64,000 nt of DNA from Prevotella sp. E9-3 (GTDB lineage: Bacteria > Bacteroidota > Bacteroidia > Bacteroidales > Bacteroidaceae). The notes under the pieces were generated by a model, which was not told the origin of the DNA, did not search any database, and saw nothing but the letters and a program-made list of their open reading frames with translations. The translations under genes and the position numbers were made by a program. How positions within the stretch are numbered: the stretch's first letter is position 1; each line of letters opens with the position of its first letter. Of this stretch, positions 26,494 to 34,390 are shown in pieces. The stretch covers positions 186,001 through 250,000 of the forward strand of contig NZ_CP091786.1 of the NCBI RefSeq assembly GCF_022024015.1. Direction: 5' to 3'.

Positions 26494-27668
26494 GCCGAAA
26501 ATTAATACTAACCTGTTCTTTATTATTTTTTATAACCTTTGGCTATGCCAAGACAGATGTAGGGTATAACCTGAATTTCCAGTTGTCGAAAAGAGACTTC
26601 GTGGACACCATTACCATTGAGTATCGTCATCATCAGGTGCTGGTGCCCGTAGAGATGAACGGGAAAACGTATCGTTTCCTGCTTGATACCGGCGCCGGAC
26701 ATGCGGTGGTCTATGACGACCAGTTGTTTGAAGGATGCCAGCCGGCAGGGACTATCGTGTCGCGCGATGCTATTGGTAAGAAAGATACTGTGCAGTTGGT
26801 CGTCCTGCCTCCGCTGACGCTTGGTACGCTCACACTTACAGGCTGTCAGGCTACGGTTCAGCACCGGGCCGTTCAGCGCAGGGGAATTGATGGCATATTG
26901 GGTTTTGATATAGTTTGCAAGGGCCTTCACATGAAGATTGACGTGCAGAACAATCTGCTTATCCTTACCGATAGGAAGAAACTCTTTGCCAAGGAAAACG
27001 GGCATGTAGTGAAATATAAACTGGACTATCATGTGCCTTATATCAACGTGAAACCGTTCAAGGGCTATACTGAAAGGGCGTTGTTCGATACGGGCAGCAG
27101 GCATCTTTATTCCATGAACAAACGGAGTTTTGACAAAGGCGAGAAAGCCTGCAAGCTTCAAAACCCGCTGCAGATAGAGGGCCGCTCCATTGGACGGCAT
27201 GCCATCGGACTACAAGGTACCGAACCTCTTGGCGAGGTTGTCTTTCTGCGCTTAGACAGCCTCTGTTTAGGCAGTTATTCGTTTGGAAATCTGCATACCA
27301 TCACCACTCAGGGCGGTTCGCATCTGGGAGCAAGACTTCTGGAATACGGGGCTGTGACCTTCAATCCCCGTAAGAAGCGGATTACCTTTCAGCCCTTTGA
27401 GAATGAAAACCGCATAATGGTGGACAATGAGCAGTTGCAGAAAGCAATAGTCAACGAGAACGGACGCCCCGTTGTTGGCTTGGTTTGGGAACAGAGTGAA
27501 CCCTACAAAGCCGGACTTCGTGAAGGCGATATTATTCTGAAAGCCGACGAGCGGCCTATCCGCTCCTTTGCCGACTATATTGCTTTCCGTCCGTTGTTAG
27601 GCCATGTCTATACGATTATAGTACGCGACCGCCGCGGATTTACCAAGGAAGTGAAGATGAAATGGTAG
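26490..27668 (+). CDS. Retropepsin/pepsin-like aspartyl protease with C-terminal PDZ domain
   Basis: A 392-residue secreted protein with signal peptide 1-20. Two aspartyl protease motifs are present in one chain: DTGAGH at Asp66 and DTGSRH at Asp200, so the two lobes could form a single active site. Residues about 310-392 form a PDZ domain (VGLVWEQSEPYKAGLREGDIILKADERPIRSFADY). This arrangement is common in Bacteroidota but little studied. It lies at the end of the cobalamin locus, overlapping a possible micropeptide, so it may be co-expressed. A role in B12 uptake is not shown. Confidence 0.8.
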   Translation: MSRKLILTCSLLFFITFGYAKTDVGYNLNFQLSKRDFVDTITIEYRHHQVLVPVEMNGKTYRFLLDTGAGHAVVYDDQLFEGCQPAGTIVSRDAIGKKDTVQLVVLPPLTLGTLTLTGCQATVQHRAVQRRGIDGILGFDIVCKGLHMKIDVQNNLLILTDRKKLFAKENGHVVKYKLDYHVPYINVKPFKGYTERALFDTGSRHLYSMNKRSFDKGEKACKLQNPLQIEGRSIGRHAIGLQGTEPLGEVVFLRLDSLCLGSYSFGNLHTITTQGGSHLGARLLEYGAVTFNPRKKRITFQPFENENRIMVDNEQLQKAIVNENGRPVVGLVWEQSEPYKAGLREGDIILKADERPIRSFADYIAFRPLLGHVYTIIVRDRRGFTKEVKMKW

Positions 27669-27699
27669 GACTACAAAACTATCGGCTTAACTTCTTAAA

Positions 27700-27741
27700 A
27701 TAATAATGGCCAGATTCTTAAAGGAACCTGGCCATTATTAT
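27700..27741. terminator. Bidirectional hairpin terminator with GGCC cores
   Basis: ATAATAATGGCCAG (27700-27713) pairs with CTGGCCATTATTAT (27728-27741), 14 bp perfect, loop of 14. It lies between the convergent protease and LruC genes. The arms share AATAATGGCC with the 58-bp elements, and the cores are 22 bp apart. Confidence 0.75.
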
Positions 27742-27755
27742 ATGTCGGAATATGT

Positions 27756-30038
27756 TTAATACTCAATTGTCATGCCCTGGGCGGCATTCTTGTACCAGTC
27801 AGCGTTGGTGCTGGCATTTGCACCCCAGGCACCGAAGTTCTGGTAGGCAGCAGTGATGTTGGTGCGCTCGGTAGCCCAGTACCACTTACCCTGTTCGTTA
27901 CCGTTTACTACGATTACCAATGGAGCACGACCGATGTTCTCCACGCTGCGGACCACCTTTACGGTCTGGTCGTTACTGCCTTTCACCTGAATGCCAAGGG
28001 GCAGACTGGTCAAATCGGCATCGGCAGCTACCTGGATAGTACCAAGTACAGCAAACTTGTCGGTATTTACACTGGTGGTGTTCACCATAATCTTTTCTGA
28101 ATTAACACCCATGGCGGCATGTACCTCAGAACCGATGCGGGTAGGATTCTCACCCTCACCATAGGTAACATAGGTCTCCATAGTACCACCGGCAGCTACA
28201 ATCTCTACAGAAGAGACACCGTTGACAGGAGCAGAAACACGAACCACTACGTCGTTGAAGTCGAAGTCGTCGGTTGTACCTAAGTCCTCAAATGCATAGT
28301 AGTAGTACATTGTAGGCTCTTCGATAACGATACCGCCACCGTTTCCACCTGCATTACCGCCGTTACCACCAGCATTTCCACCGGCATTGCCAGTCAGGCC
28401 TGCGTTACAGTCGGTAGGCTCAATGGTTACGCCTACATTGTCCTTGCTCTTGGCCATCTTCACATTGTCGCCCTGATCCCAGTGGGGATAGTTGCCATCG
28501 CTCTTATCGCACTGTGCCCAGTGGTCGTCAGTAGCTACGATAAGGTAGTTGCGATAGGTGATAGAACGACGCTGATTGAGGTTAGTGGCAGTAATCTTCT
28601 TGGCCTGGATAACAGCATAACCGTTGTCGGCGCTCTCAGGACCGTAGAAACCGCAGTAGGCACCGTCGGCATCAGCCTGACAGGTGAGCGTCTCTGCAAC
28701 CTTGATGATAGAGTTGCCAGTCATCTTGACATATCCAATTCCGTGGAAGAAGTTCTTACACTCGATGCTGCCGTCCAGTTTGAACTCGCCCTGGCCCTGA
28801 CCGATACCGAGATAGAACTGCTCGTCGCAAATCAGTTTGCAGTTGTTGATGACATTCCAGCTGCCGCCACCATTGTAGAGGAAGTTCTTACAGTGGAAGG
28901 TACCGTTGTTCACCCAAGAGTTGTTATTGCTATTAACAGTGGCGTCTTCGCTCACAGTCACCTTACCGCCATTCAAGAAGTGTCCTGAACCGTTTACATC
29001 CAGTCGTACTGTCTCTATTTCACCATCGTTTACAATTTCAGCATTGTTGTTTTCTACGCTCAAGGTATTGTTAATCTTCAGTTTGCCACTGTTGTAAATC
29101 TTTCCGGTTACGGCAGCCTCAAGAGAATTGGCAGTCACAGTACCATTGTTGTAAAGCACGGATTGACTGAACTGCAATCGACCATTGCACACAAGTTCGG
29201 CACCTTCGGCAACGATCACCTGAACGTTATACTGACCGAAAGAATAGTCTCCGCCAGGCAATACAAGTTTTGAACCTCTGGTGAGGTAGAGCTTAGTGCC
29301 GCCAGCAAGATAGAGGTCGCCTGAACAGTTGACAGTACCTTTCACATAGATGGTATAGCTTGTCCTATTGAAGTTCATTCCGCAGTTGGCTATAGCAGCC
29401 TGATCCAACCAACAAGTGTAGTTGGGCAGGGGGAAATGATACAGCTGATAGCCTCCCCAAGGATCCTTAAAGTCACCTAAATAGGCCACGCCTGCAGGTA
29501 CTTCAGAAGCAAAGATGCTGGGATCGGGAGCCGAGATGAAATTATAGCTGTTCTGATAGTAACTACCAGGTGCACGACGAGCTCCTGCAGAAGCATTCTC
29601 CTCTGCATCGAAACTAACGTTCAGCTGGTCGCCATTAACGGTAACGGGCTCAACGCGCAGATAGTTCTGAGCATCGTAAACAGCTACATACAGGCGCTTT
29701 ACATCGTTAGGACATGCCACGTTGAAACTCTTCTTTTCACCTTTGGCAATTGTCGTGGTGTAAAGGGGAGCGGTAAAATTGCCGATAGGATCGACAGTAT
29801 AAACCTTCAGTGTACCTTCAGCAATTTCTGAAGTGACATTGAGGGTGTGACTCTTTGCTGTACTCCAATTCTGATTGGCGTCAACTTCCTGACCACCAAG
29901 AACTAAGTTCTGGAAATTATCGGCGCTCTCACGCTCTTTAGCGCTCTGATCGAAAAAGTCAGTCTCGCGGGAGCATCCAGTTATTGCTACAGCAACTGCT
30001 GTAGCCAATAATCCTTTTATTAAATTATCCTTTTTCAT
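27756..30038 (-). CDS. Large LruC domain lipoprotein with beta-helix-like middle
   Basis: 760 residues from the ATG at 30038; a frame extension to 30068 adds ten residues before a clear signal peptide and is rejected. The lipobox is AITGCSR. After a VDANQNWSTAKS segment shared with the protein at 11550, residues about 230-500 are a repetitive stretch with Asn/Gly turns (NNGTVTANSLEAAVTGKIYNSG style), suggesting a right-handed beta-helix. A flexible linker of NAGG/NGG repeats (about residues 570-590) leads to the LruC domain, YYYAFEDLGTTDDFDFNDVV, with its Asp-rich loop. It is probably a surface protein; its ligand is unknown. Confidence 0.75.
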   Translation of the reverse strand: MKKDNLIKGLLATAVAVAITGCSRETDFFDQSAKERESADNFQNLVLGGQEVDANQNWSTAKSHTLNVTSEIAEGTLKVYTVDPIGNFTAPLYTTTIAKGEKKSFNVACPNDVKRLYVAVYDAQNYLRVEPVTVNGDQLNVSFDAEENASAGARRAPGSYYQNSYNFISAPDPSIFASEVPAGVAYLGDFKDPWGGYQLYHFPLPNYTCWLDQAAIANCGMNFNRTSYTIYVKGTVNCSGDLYLAGGTKLYLTRGSKLVLPGGDYSFGQYNVQVIVAEGAELVCNGRLQFSQSVLYNNGTVTANSLEAAVTGKIYNSGKLKINNTLSVENNNAEIVNDGEIETVRLDVNGSGHFLNGGKVTVSEDATVNSNNNSWVNNGTFHCKNFLYNGGGSWNVINNCKLICDEQFYLGIGQGQGEFKLDGSIECKNFFHGIGYVKMTGNSIIKVAETLTCQADADGAYCGFYGPESADNGYAVIQAKKITATNLNQRRSITYRNYLIVATDDHWAQCDKSDGNYPHWDQGDNVKMAKSKDNVGVTIEPTDCNAGLTGNAGGNAGGNGGNAGGNGGGIVIEEPTMYYYYAFEDLGTTDDFDFNDVVVRVSAPVNGVSSVEIVAAGGTMETYVTYGEGENPTRIGSEVHAAMGVNSEKIMVNTTSVNTDKFAVLGTIQVAADADLTSLPLGIQVKGSNDQTVKVVRSVENIGRAPLVIVVNGNEQGKWYWATERTNITAAYQNFGAWGANASTNADWYKNAAQGMTIEY

Positions 30039-30120
30039 AATTTTCAAAGTTTTTACTATAAGCAACACAAAAATCGGACTTACTATTCAAGTAATTTCCA
30101 ATATAATAGATTTTACGGTG

Positions 30121-30128
30121 CAAAATTA
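30121..30128 (-). promoter_or_regulatory. -7 promoter element for the large LruC gene
   Basis: The minus strand reads TAATTTTG, giving a leader of about 75 bases before the ATG at 30038. Confidence 0.5.
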
Positions 30129-30247
30129 CGAATAAAAGAAGTACAGAACCCTTTTGGTTCGGTTAAAATTGGTTAAACCAATTCGTTTTTGGAAAAATGG
30201 AACAATTTTTTTAGTTAAAAGAAGGACTTTTCTTGAAAATAATCAAC

Positions 30248-30396
30248 TCAACATTGCAATTTCTCTACATTCTCGGTAGCGTTTGTGGCCGAATCGATAA
30301 AGTAGCCATAATCGTTCAGGGAGAAGAAGATATATACAAATACCAGAATACCAACTACTTCCAAAACGGTATAGGGCCAGATGAGTGTTGGCACAC
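30248..30396 (-). pseudogene. Possible truncated membrane-protein fragment at the island edge
   Basis: On the minus strand a frame ends at 30248 and encodes a plausible membrane segment (VLEVVGILVFVYIFFSLNDY) and tail. Upstream of 30397 the frame runs into the 63-bp direct repeat, so any original start was lost there. There is no recognisable family. It is either the broken 3' end of an older gene or chance coding. Confidence 0.3.
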
Positions 30397-30459
30397 CGCA
30401 TTGTTTACGCAAATGGTATATTAGTCTTGACACAATAGATAGTACTATATCTTGGCATA
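30397..30459 (+). repeat. 63-bp direct repeat, left copy
   Basis: It matches 32213-32275 at 62 of 63 positions. It begins CGCATTGTTTACGCAAATGG and includes the palindrome ATAGTACTAT. The first 17 bases recur at 45246-45262 beside the tRNA-Met gene. Confidence 0.9.
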
Positions 30460-30554
30460 TGACTTAGACTAGAAAAAGGTTGTCACTTTTCAGTTGAGGT
30501 CAAAGTTTGTGATAAAAAAGGTGAAAATATAGCAAAAAAATCAGAGGTTGTTAA

Positions 30555-30583
30555 TTGTATTTTATAGAAAATACCTAACTTTG
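30555..30583 (+). promoter_or_regulatory. Promoter of the DUF4143-type ATPase gene
   Basis: TTG (30555-30557), 18 bases, then TAACTTTG (30576-30583), a good match to the Bacteroidota consensus. The leader to the ATG at 30632 would be about 40 bases. Confidence 0.65.
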
Positions 30584-30631
30584 TAAATCAAACTTAATAA
30601 AATTGCATAATTCTTATAAAATATAATTTAT

Positions 30632-31879
30632 ATGAGTATCAGTAAGGATGTCATTAAACAGTGCCTGATTAGTAAGCAACGCGAGGTAGATGAGGCGGTG
30701 ATTGTGAACCGTCCCGTAGAATTCGAAGAGAACGGTAACTATGTGATAGTTGGCGTGAGACATGTGGGCAAGTCGTACCTACTGTATCAGCGTGTGCGTC
30801 AGTTGCAGGCTGCTGGAAAGGGATGGGACGAGATTCTGTTTGTGGACTTTGAGGATGAGCGTCTGGCGGAATTCCAGACGGAGGACTTCAACAGTCTGCT
30901 AGAGGCCCATCTGGAACTGTATGGTAAGAAGCCGGTGGTGTTTCTGGACGAGGTGCAGAACATTCCTCACTGGGACAAGTTCGTGCGGAGGTTGGCTGAT
31001 GCGAAATACAGAGTGTATGTGACTGGCAGCAATGCGAAGATGCTGAGCAAGGAGGTGGCAACTACGCTGGGCGGACGGTTCTTTATCTATGATGCATACC
31101 CATATTCATTCAAAGAGTATCTAGCAGCGCAGCAGGTGGAGCTGAGGGAGCATTGGGAGTATGACACGATTCAGAGAAGTGAAGTGAAGCGACATCTGAA
31201 TGAGTACTTCTATTACGGTGGTCTGCCTGAGATCCTGTCGTTCAAAAATAAGCGCGCCATGCTTTCAAGTCTTTACCAGAAAATTTATTTGGGTGATATC
31301 TGTGCCCGAAACAACATTAAGAATGACAGGGTGCTGAACATCCTGATCAAAAAGATGGCAGAGAGCGTAAAGCAACCGCTGTCGTATAATAGGCTGAAGA
31401 ATGTAATCGTGGCAACGGGATCGCCCATCAGTGTGCCTACTACGATAGACTATGCTGGTTATGCCGCTGATAGTTGGCTGATACTACCCATGGAGAACGA
31501 GGTGGGTAAGCTGACGGAGAAAGAAACACAGAAGAAATACTACTTCATAGATAACGGACTGCTGAACCTATTCCTGATGAATTCGGAGACGTCGCTGCTG
31601 GAGAACATGGTGGCGGTGGAGCTATTCAGACGATACGGCAAGGAGAATGTGTATTATCTGAATGCTGATAAAGAGATAGACTTTATAGTACCTGACAAGA
31701 AACTGGCCATCCAGGTGTCGTATAGTATCAAGGATGAGTCAACCTACAACAGAGAGGTGCCGCCATTAGCGAAGTATGCTAAGGCGCACGAGGACTGGAA
31801 GTGCCTGCTGATCACTTGCGATGAAGAGGGCACGGAAGAAGGAATAACTGTGGTACCTGTTTGGAAGTGGCTGATGTAG
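30632..31879 (+). CDS. AAA ATPase with DUF4143 nuclease-like C-terminus
   Basis: A 415-residue protein of the AAA_14/DUF4143 family. Walker A is GVRHVGKS (residues 41-48), with His in place of the usual Arg of GxRRvGKT. Walker B is VVFLDEVQNIPHW (about 93-105). A sensor region VYVTGSNAKMLSKEVATTLGGRF follows. The C-terminal part (ENMVAVELFRRYGKENVYYLNADKEIDFIV) has the E...D-hydrophobic-V layout of a degenerate restriction-endonuclease fold. The family is frequent in mobile and host-interaction regions, but its role is unknown. It stands alone between 63-bp direct repeats, next to a remnant of an AbiTii-like gene. Confidence 0.85.
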   Translation: MSISKDVIKQCLISKQREVDEAVIVNRPVEFEENGNYVIVGVRHVGKSYLLYQRVRQLQAAGKGWDEILFVDFEDERLAEFQTEDFNSLLEAHLELYGKKPVVFLDEVQNIPHWDKFVRRLADAKYRVYVTGSNAKMLSKEVATTLGGRFFIYDAYPYSFKEYLAAQQVELREHWEYDTIQRSEVKRHLNEYFYYGGLPEILSFKNKRAMLSSLYQKIYLGDICARNNIKNDRVLNILIKKMAESVKQPLSYNRLKNVIVATGSPISVPTTIDYAGYAADSWLILPMENEVGKLTEKETQKKYYFIDNGLLNLFLMNSETSLLENMVAVELFRRYGKENVYYLNADKEIDFIVPDKKLAIQVSYSIKDESTYNREVPPLAKYAKAHEDWKCLLITCDEEGTEEGITVVPVWKWLM

Positions 31880-31920
31880 GCTATTGGAACACGAATCTTA
31901 CTAATTGACACAATTTAGAT

Positions 31921-32032
31921 ATGGATACAAAAAAAACTCATTGAAGAAGTACTATTAGACCTTGGCAATAATAAGAGTCTGACGGATGTTTCCAGTAAAA
32001 TACAAAAATCAGCAACCTTAAAATCTTTGTAA
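31921..32032 (+). pseudogene. Truncated and frameshifted AbiTii-like gene remnant
   Basis: An ATG at 31921 starts MDTKK, then a run of eight A shifts the frame to a stop. With one A fewer it continues LIEEVLLDLGNNKSLTDVSS, the typical N-terminus of AbiTii-domain proteins linked to abortive infection. After KIQ the similarity stops at about 32003, where a hairpin and the tRNA-Met fragment begin, so the gene was cut at the integration junction. The family call rests on about 28 residues. Confidence 0.45.
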
Positions 32033-32045
32033 GTTGCTGATTTTT
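32004..32045. terminator. Hairpin terminator next to the tRNA-Met fragment
   Basis: AAAAATCAGCAAC (32004-32016) pairs perfectly with GTTGCTGATTTTT (32033-32045). It is probably the original terminator downstream of a tRNA-Met gene on the minus strand. Confidence 0.7.
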
Positions 32046-32091
32046 AGTGTGGACCAGCCATGGCTTGAACCTGGAACCTCCAGATTATGAG
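32038..32091 (-). other. tRNA-Met 3' fragment, attachment-site remnant
   Basis: It matches 45300-45353 at 52 of 54 positions: the 3' 42 bases of the tRNA-Met gene, from the anticodon loop (CTCATAA) to the discriminator base, plus 12 bases beyond. It ends exactly in the anticodon loop, a usual crossover point for tyrosine recombinases. It marks the left edge of the defence island. Confidence 0.85.
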
Positions 32092-32212
32092 ACCGATATA
32101 ATGATATTTCGTGATAGTCTATAATTTGTAACTATACTGATATCCAACGAGTTGCATATTTATAATTTTCACTGAAACTCACGAAATACTCCTAACTGAA
32201 ATAGTTTGTTTA

Positions 32213-32275
32213 CGCATTGTTTACGCAAATGGCATATTAGTCTTGACACAATAGATAGTACTATATCTTGGCATA
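32213..32275 (+). repeat. 63-bp direct repeat, right copy
   Basis: It is a copy of 30397-30459 with one base change. It is preceded by five further bases (32208-32212), so the 22-base GTTTACGCATTGTTTACGCA plus AA is shared with 45241-45262. From 32276 to 32584 the DNA is AT-rich and carries no gene that I can see, only a likely promoter. Confidence 0.9.
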
Positions 32276-32381
32276 ATCTAATATTTTTATTAAGTTTGCG
32301 CCATGTTATAACGTAACTCAATAGCCATTTTGGGGGTTAATTATTCAAATTATACAGAACAAATCTCAAAAAACATAAAGT

Positions 32382-32416
32382 TTTGTCTTTTATAAAAGAT
32401 AGAATTATTATTTTTG
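32382..32416 (+). promoter_or_regulatory. Likely promoter of the defence operon
   Basis: TTTG (32382-32385) and TATTTTTG (32409-32416), separated by 23 bases, slightly longer than the usual spacing. A leader of about 160 bases without a recognised structure follows before hsdM. Confidence 0.45.
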
Positions 32417-32584
32417 TAGCAAATAAAAGACATCCTTCGACAACTATTAAAAAGACAATGTAGATGGTGAAACAGATCAAGTAGCAGGTCAAGTAATATC
32501 CTCCAAACATAAAGATTTATCAAATGACATTAGACCCAGAAGCCTTTAGGTTGAAGGGAGAACTAGTAAATATATAAAGAAAGA

Positions 32585-34390
32585 ATGATCAATATACGAA
32601 AACTCGAGGCCGAGCTATGGGAGTCGGCAGATTTGTTGAGACAAGGTAGTAAACTGACAAGCAGTCAGTATTGTATGCCTGTGCTGGCATTGCTGTTCTT
32701 ACGCTATGCCTACAGCCGCTACAAGTTGGTGGAGGCTGAGATATTACAGAACCGCCCCAGTCGTGGTGGGCGTGTGATGCCTGTTGAACCCAGCGATTTC
32801 GCAGCTAAGAGTGCGTTGTATCTGCCCCGTGAAGCACAGTTCGACTATCTGGTGAATTTGCCTGATAATATCGTGGCAGCAGGCCTAAAAACTAAAGACG
32901 GACAAGAAATAAACTCATTAGGCGAAGCCGTCAACAACGCTATGCAGCTGGTAGAAGACCAAAGCGAACAACTGACAGGCGTGCTACCCAAGACCTACAC
33001 AATGTTCGCTGATGACCTCCTACGCGAGTTGCTTCGTATCTTCAACAATAAGACCATCGACGAGGTTGGTGGCGACATTATCGGACGAATCTATGAATAC
33101 TTCCTATCCAAGTTTGCAAAAGCGGTAGCTTCTGACGATGGCGTGTTCTTTACGCCTAAGTCGCTGGTGAAAATGCTAGTAAATGTACTGGAGCCCACGC
33201 AAGGCATCATGTTGGATCCTGCATGCGGTAGCGGTGGTATGTTTGTTCAGACGGGTGATTTCGTGAATCAGGCTGGACTTAACGCCAATACGAATATGAC
33301 CTTCTACGGACAGGAGAAGGTGGAATATAATGCCCAGCTCTGTCTGATGAACATGGCGGTGCATGGATTGAATGGACGAATCATTTCTGGTGATGAAGCT
33401 AACTCTTTCTATCACGATGCCCACAATCTGGCTGGCAAATGTGACTATGTAATGGCCAATCCGCCATTCAATGTTGATAAGGTGAAAGCAGAGTCCGCCT
33501 CTGCTGCAGGTCGTCTTCCTTTCGGACTCCCCGGCGTGAACGCCAAGACCAAGGAGATAGGCAATGCCAACTATCTATGGATTAGCTATTTCTATGCCTA
33601 CCTGAACGAGCACGGTCGTGCCGGATTCGTGATGGCTAGTTCTGCTACCGATAGCGCGAACAAAGACCGCGATATACGCGAGAAGCTGGTACGTACAGGT
33701 GATGTGGATGTGATGGTCAGTGTGGGTAACAACTTCTTCTATACGCTCTCGTTGCCTTGTTCCCTGTGGTTCTTCGACCGCAACAAGAACAGCGAGATTC
33801 GTGACAAGGTTCTTTTTATCGATGCCCGTAATTACTACACCGTTGTTGACCGCACCCTGAACGAGTGGACCGAGTGGCAACTGCGTAACTTGCAAGCCAT
33901 CGTACACCTATATCGTGGTGAGAAAGAAAAATATCAGCAGTTACTGGTCGACTATCAATCTGTCTTAGGCGATACTACTGTTGCATCAGCACAGGAAGCG
34001 CTTGACAAGCAAAAGGCTGCAGCCAAAGAAGCAATAGCCGCTGCCCAACGCAAGGATAAGAAGCGCATTGAGGCTGAGCAGAATGCCCTCATTGCCGAAC
34101 TGGAAGATACGCTCGAAACGGCCCGTCAGCATGAATGGCTGACAGAGAAATTTGGCGAAGGCGAATACAAGGATGTGCTTGGTCTCTGTAAGATTGCCAC
34201 TATTCAGGAGATAGAGGAAAAGAACTACTCGCTTACCCCTGGTGCTTACGTCGGTGTAGCCGAGCAGGAAGACGATGGTGTGGATTTCCACAAGCGTATG
34301 AACGAGATACATGCAGAGTTAGCGCAGTTGAACCAAGAGGCCAACGCCTTAATGGACGAGATACAAAAAGCGTGGGAGGAACTGAAATGA
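32585..34390 (+). CDS. hsdM: Type I restriction-modification system, modification subunit HsdM
   Basis: A 601-residue N6-adenine methyltransferase. The N-terminal helical HsdM_N domain (ESADLLRQGSKLTSSQYCMPVLALLFL) is followed by the catalytic domain: SAM motif I DPACGSGG (211-218) and catalytic NPPF (292-295). FFTPKSLVKMLVNVL before motif I is also typical. The C-terminal part (about 455-530) is Ala/Glu/Lys-rich and likely a coiled coil that contacts HsdS. With HsdS it methylates the host site, and with HsdR it forms the restriction complex. Its stop overlaps the next ATG. It is the first gene of the seven-gene operon. Confidence 0.96.
   Translation: MINIRKLEAELWESADLLRQGSKLTSSQYCMPVLALLFLRYAYSRYKLVEAEILQNRPSRGGRVMPVEPSDFAAKSALYLPREAQFDYLVNLPDNIVAAGLKTKDGQEINSLGEAVNNAMQLVEDQSEQLTGVLPKTYTMFADDLLRELLRIFNNKTIDEVGGDIIGRIYEYFLSKFAKAVASDDGVFFTPKSLVKMLVNVLEPTQGIMLDPACGSGGMFVQTGDFVNQAGLNANTNMTFYGQEKVEYNAQLCLMNMAVHGLNGRIISGDEANSFYHDAHNLAGKCDYVMANPPFNVDKVKAESASAAGRLPFGLPGVNAKTKEIGNANYLWISYFYAYLNEHGRAGFVMASSATDSANKDRDIREKLVRTGDVDVMVSVGNNFFYTLSLPCSLWFFDRNKNSEIRDKVLFIDARNYYTVVDRTLNEWTEWQLRNLQAIVHLYRGEKEKYQQLLVDYQSVLGDTTVASAQEALDKQKAAAKEAIAAAQRKDKKRIEAEQNALIAELEDTLETARQHEWLTEKFGEGEYKDVLGLCKIATIQEIEEKNYSLTPGAYVGVAEQEDDGVDFHKRMNEIHAELAQLNQEANALMDEIQKAWEELK

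Noticed and set aside
30233..30424. Plus-strand 63-residue frame before the ATPase
   Set aside because: No start signal or family match, it runs into the 63-bp repeat, and the minus strand has a more protein-like frame.
32101..32584. Small gene between the tRNA fragment and hsdM
   Set aside because: All frames are short and AT-rich, without start signals or recognisable motifs; only repeat B and a promoter can be supported.
34372..34386. GTG start five codons upstream for the YhcG-like gene
   Set aside because: The ATG at 34387 overlaps the hsdM stop in the ATGA manner used by its neighbours and has GGAGG upstream.
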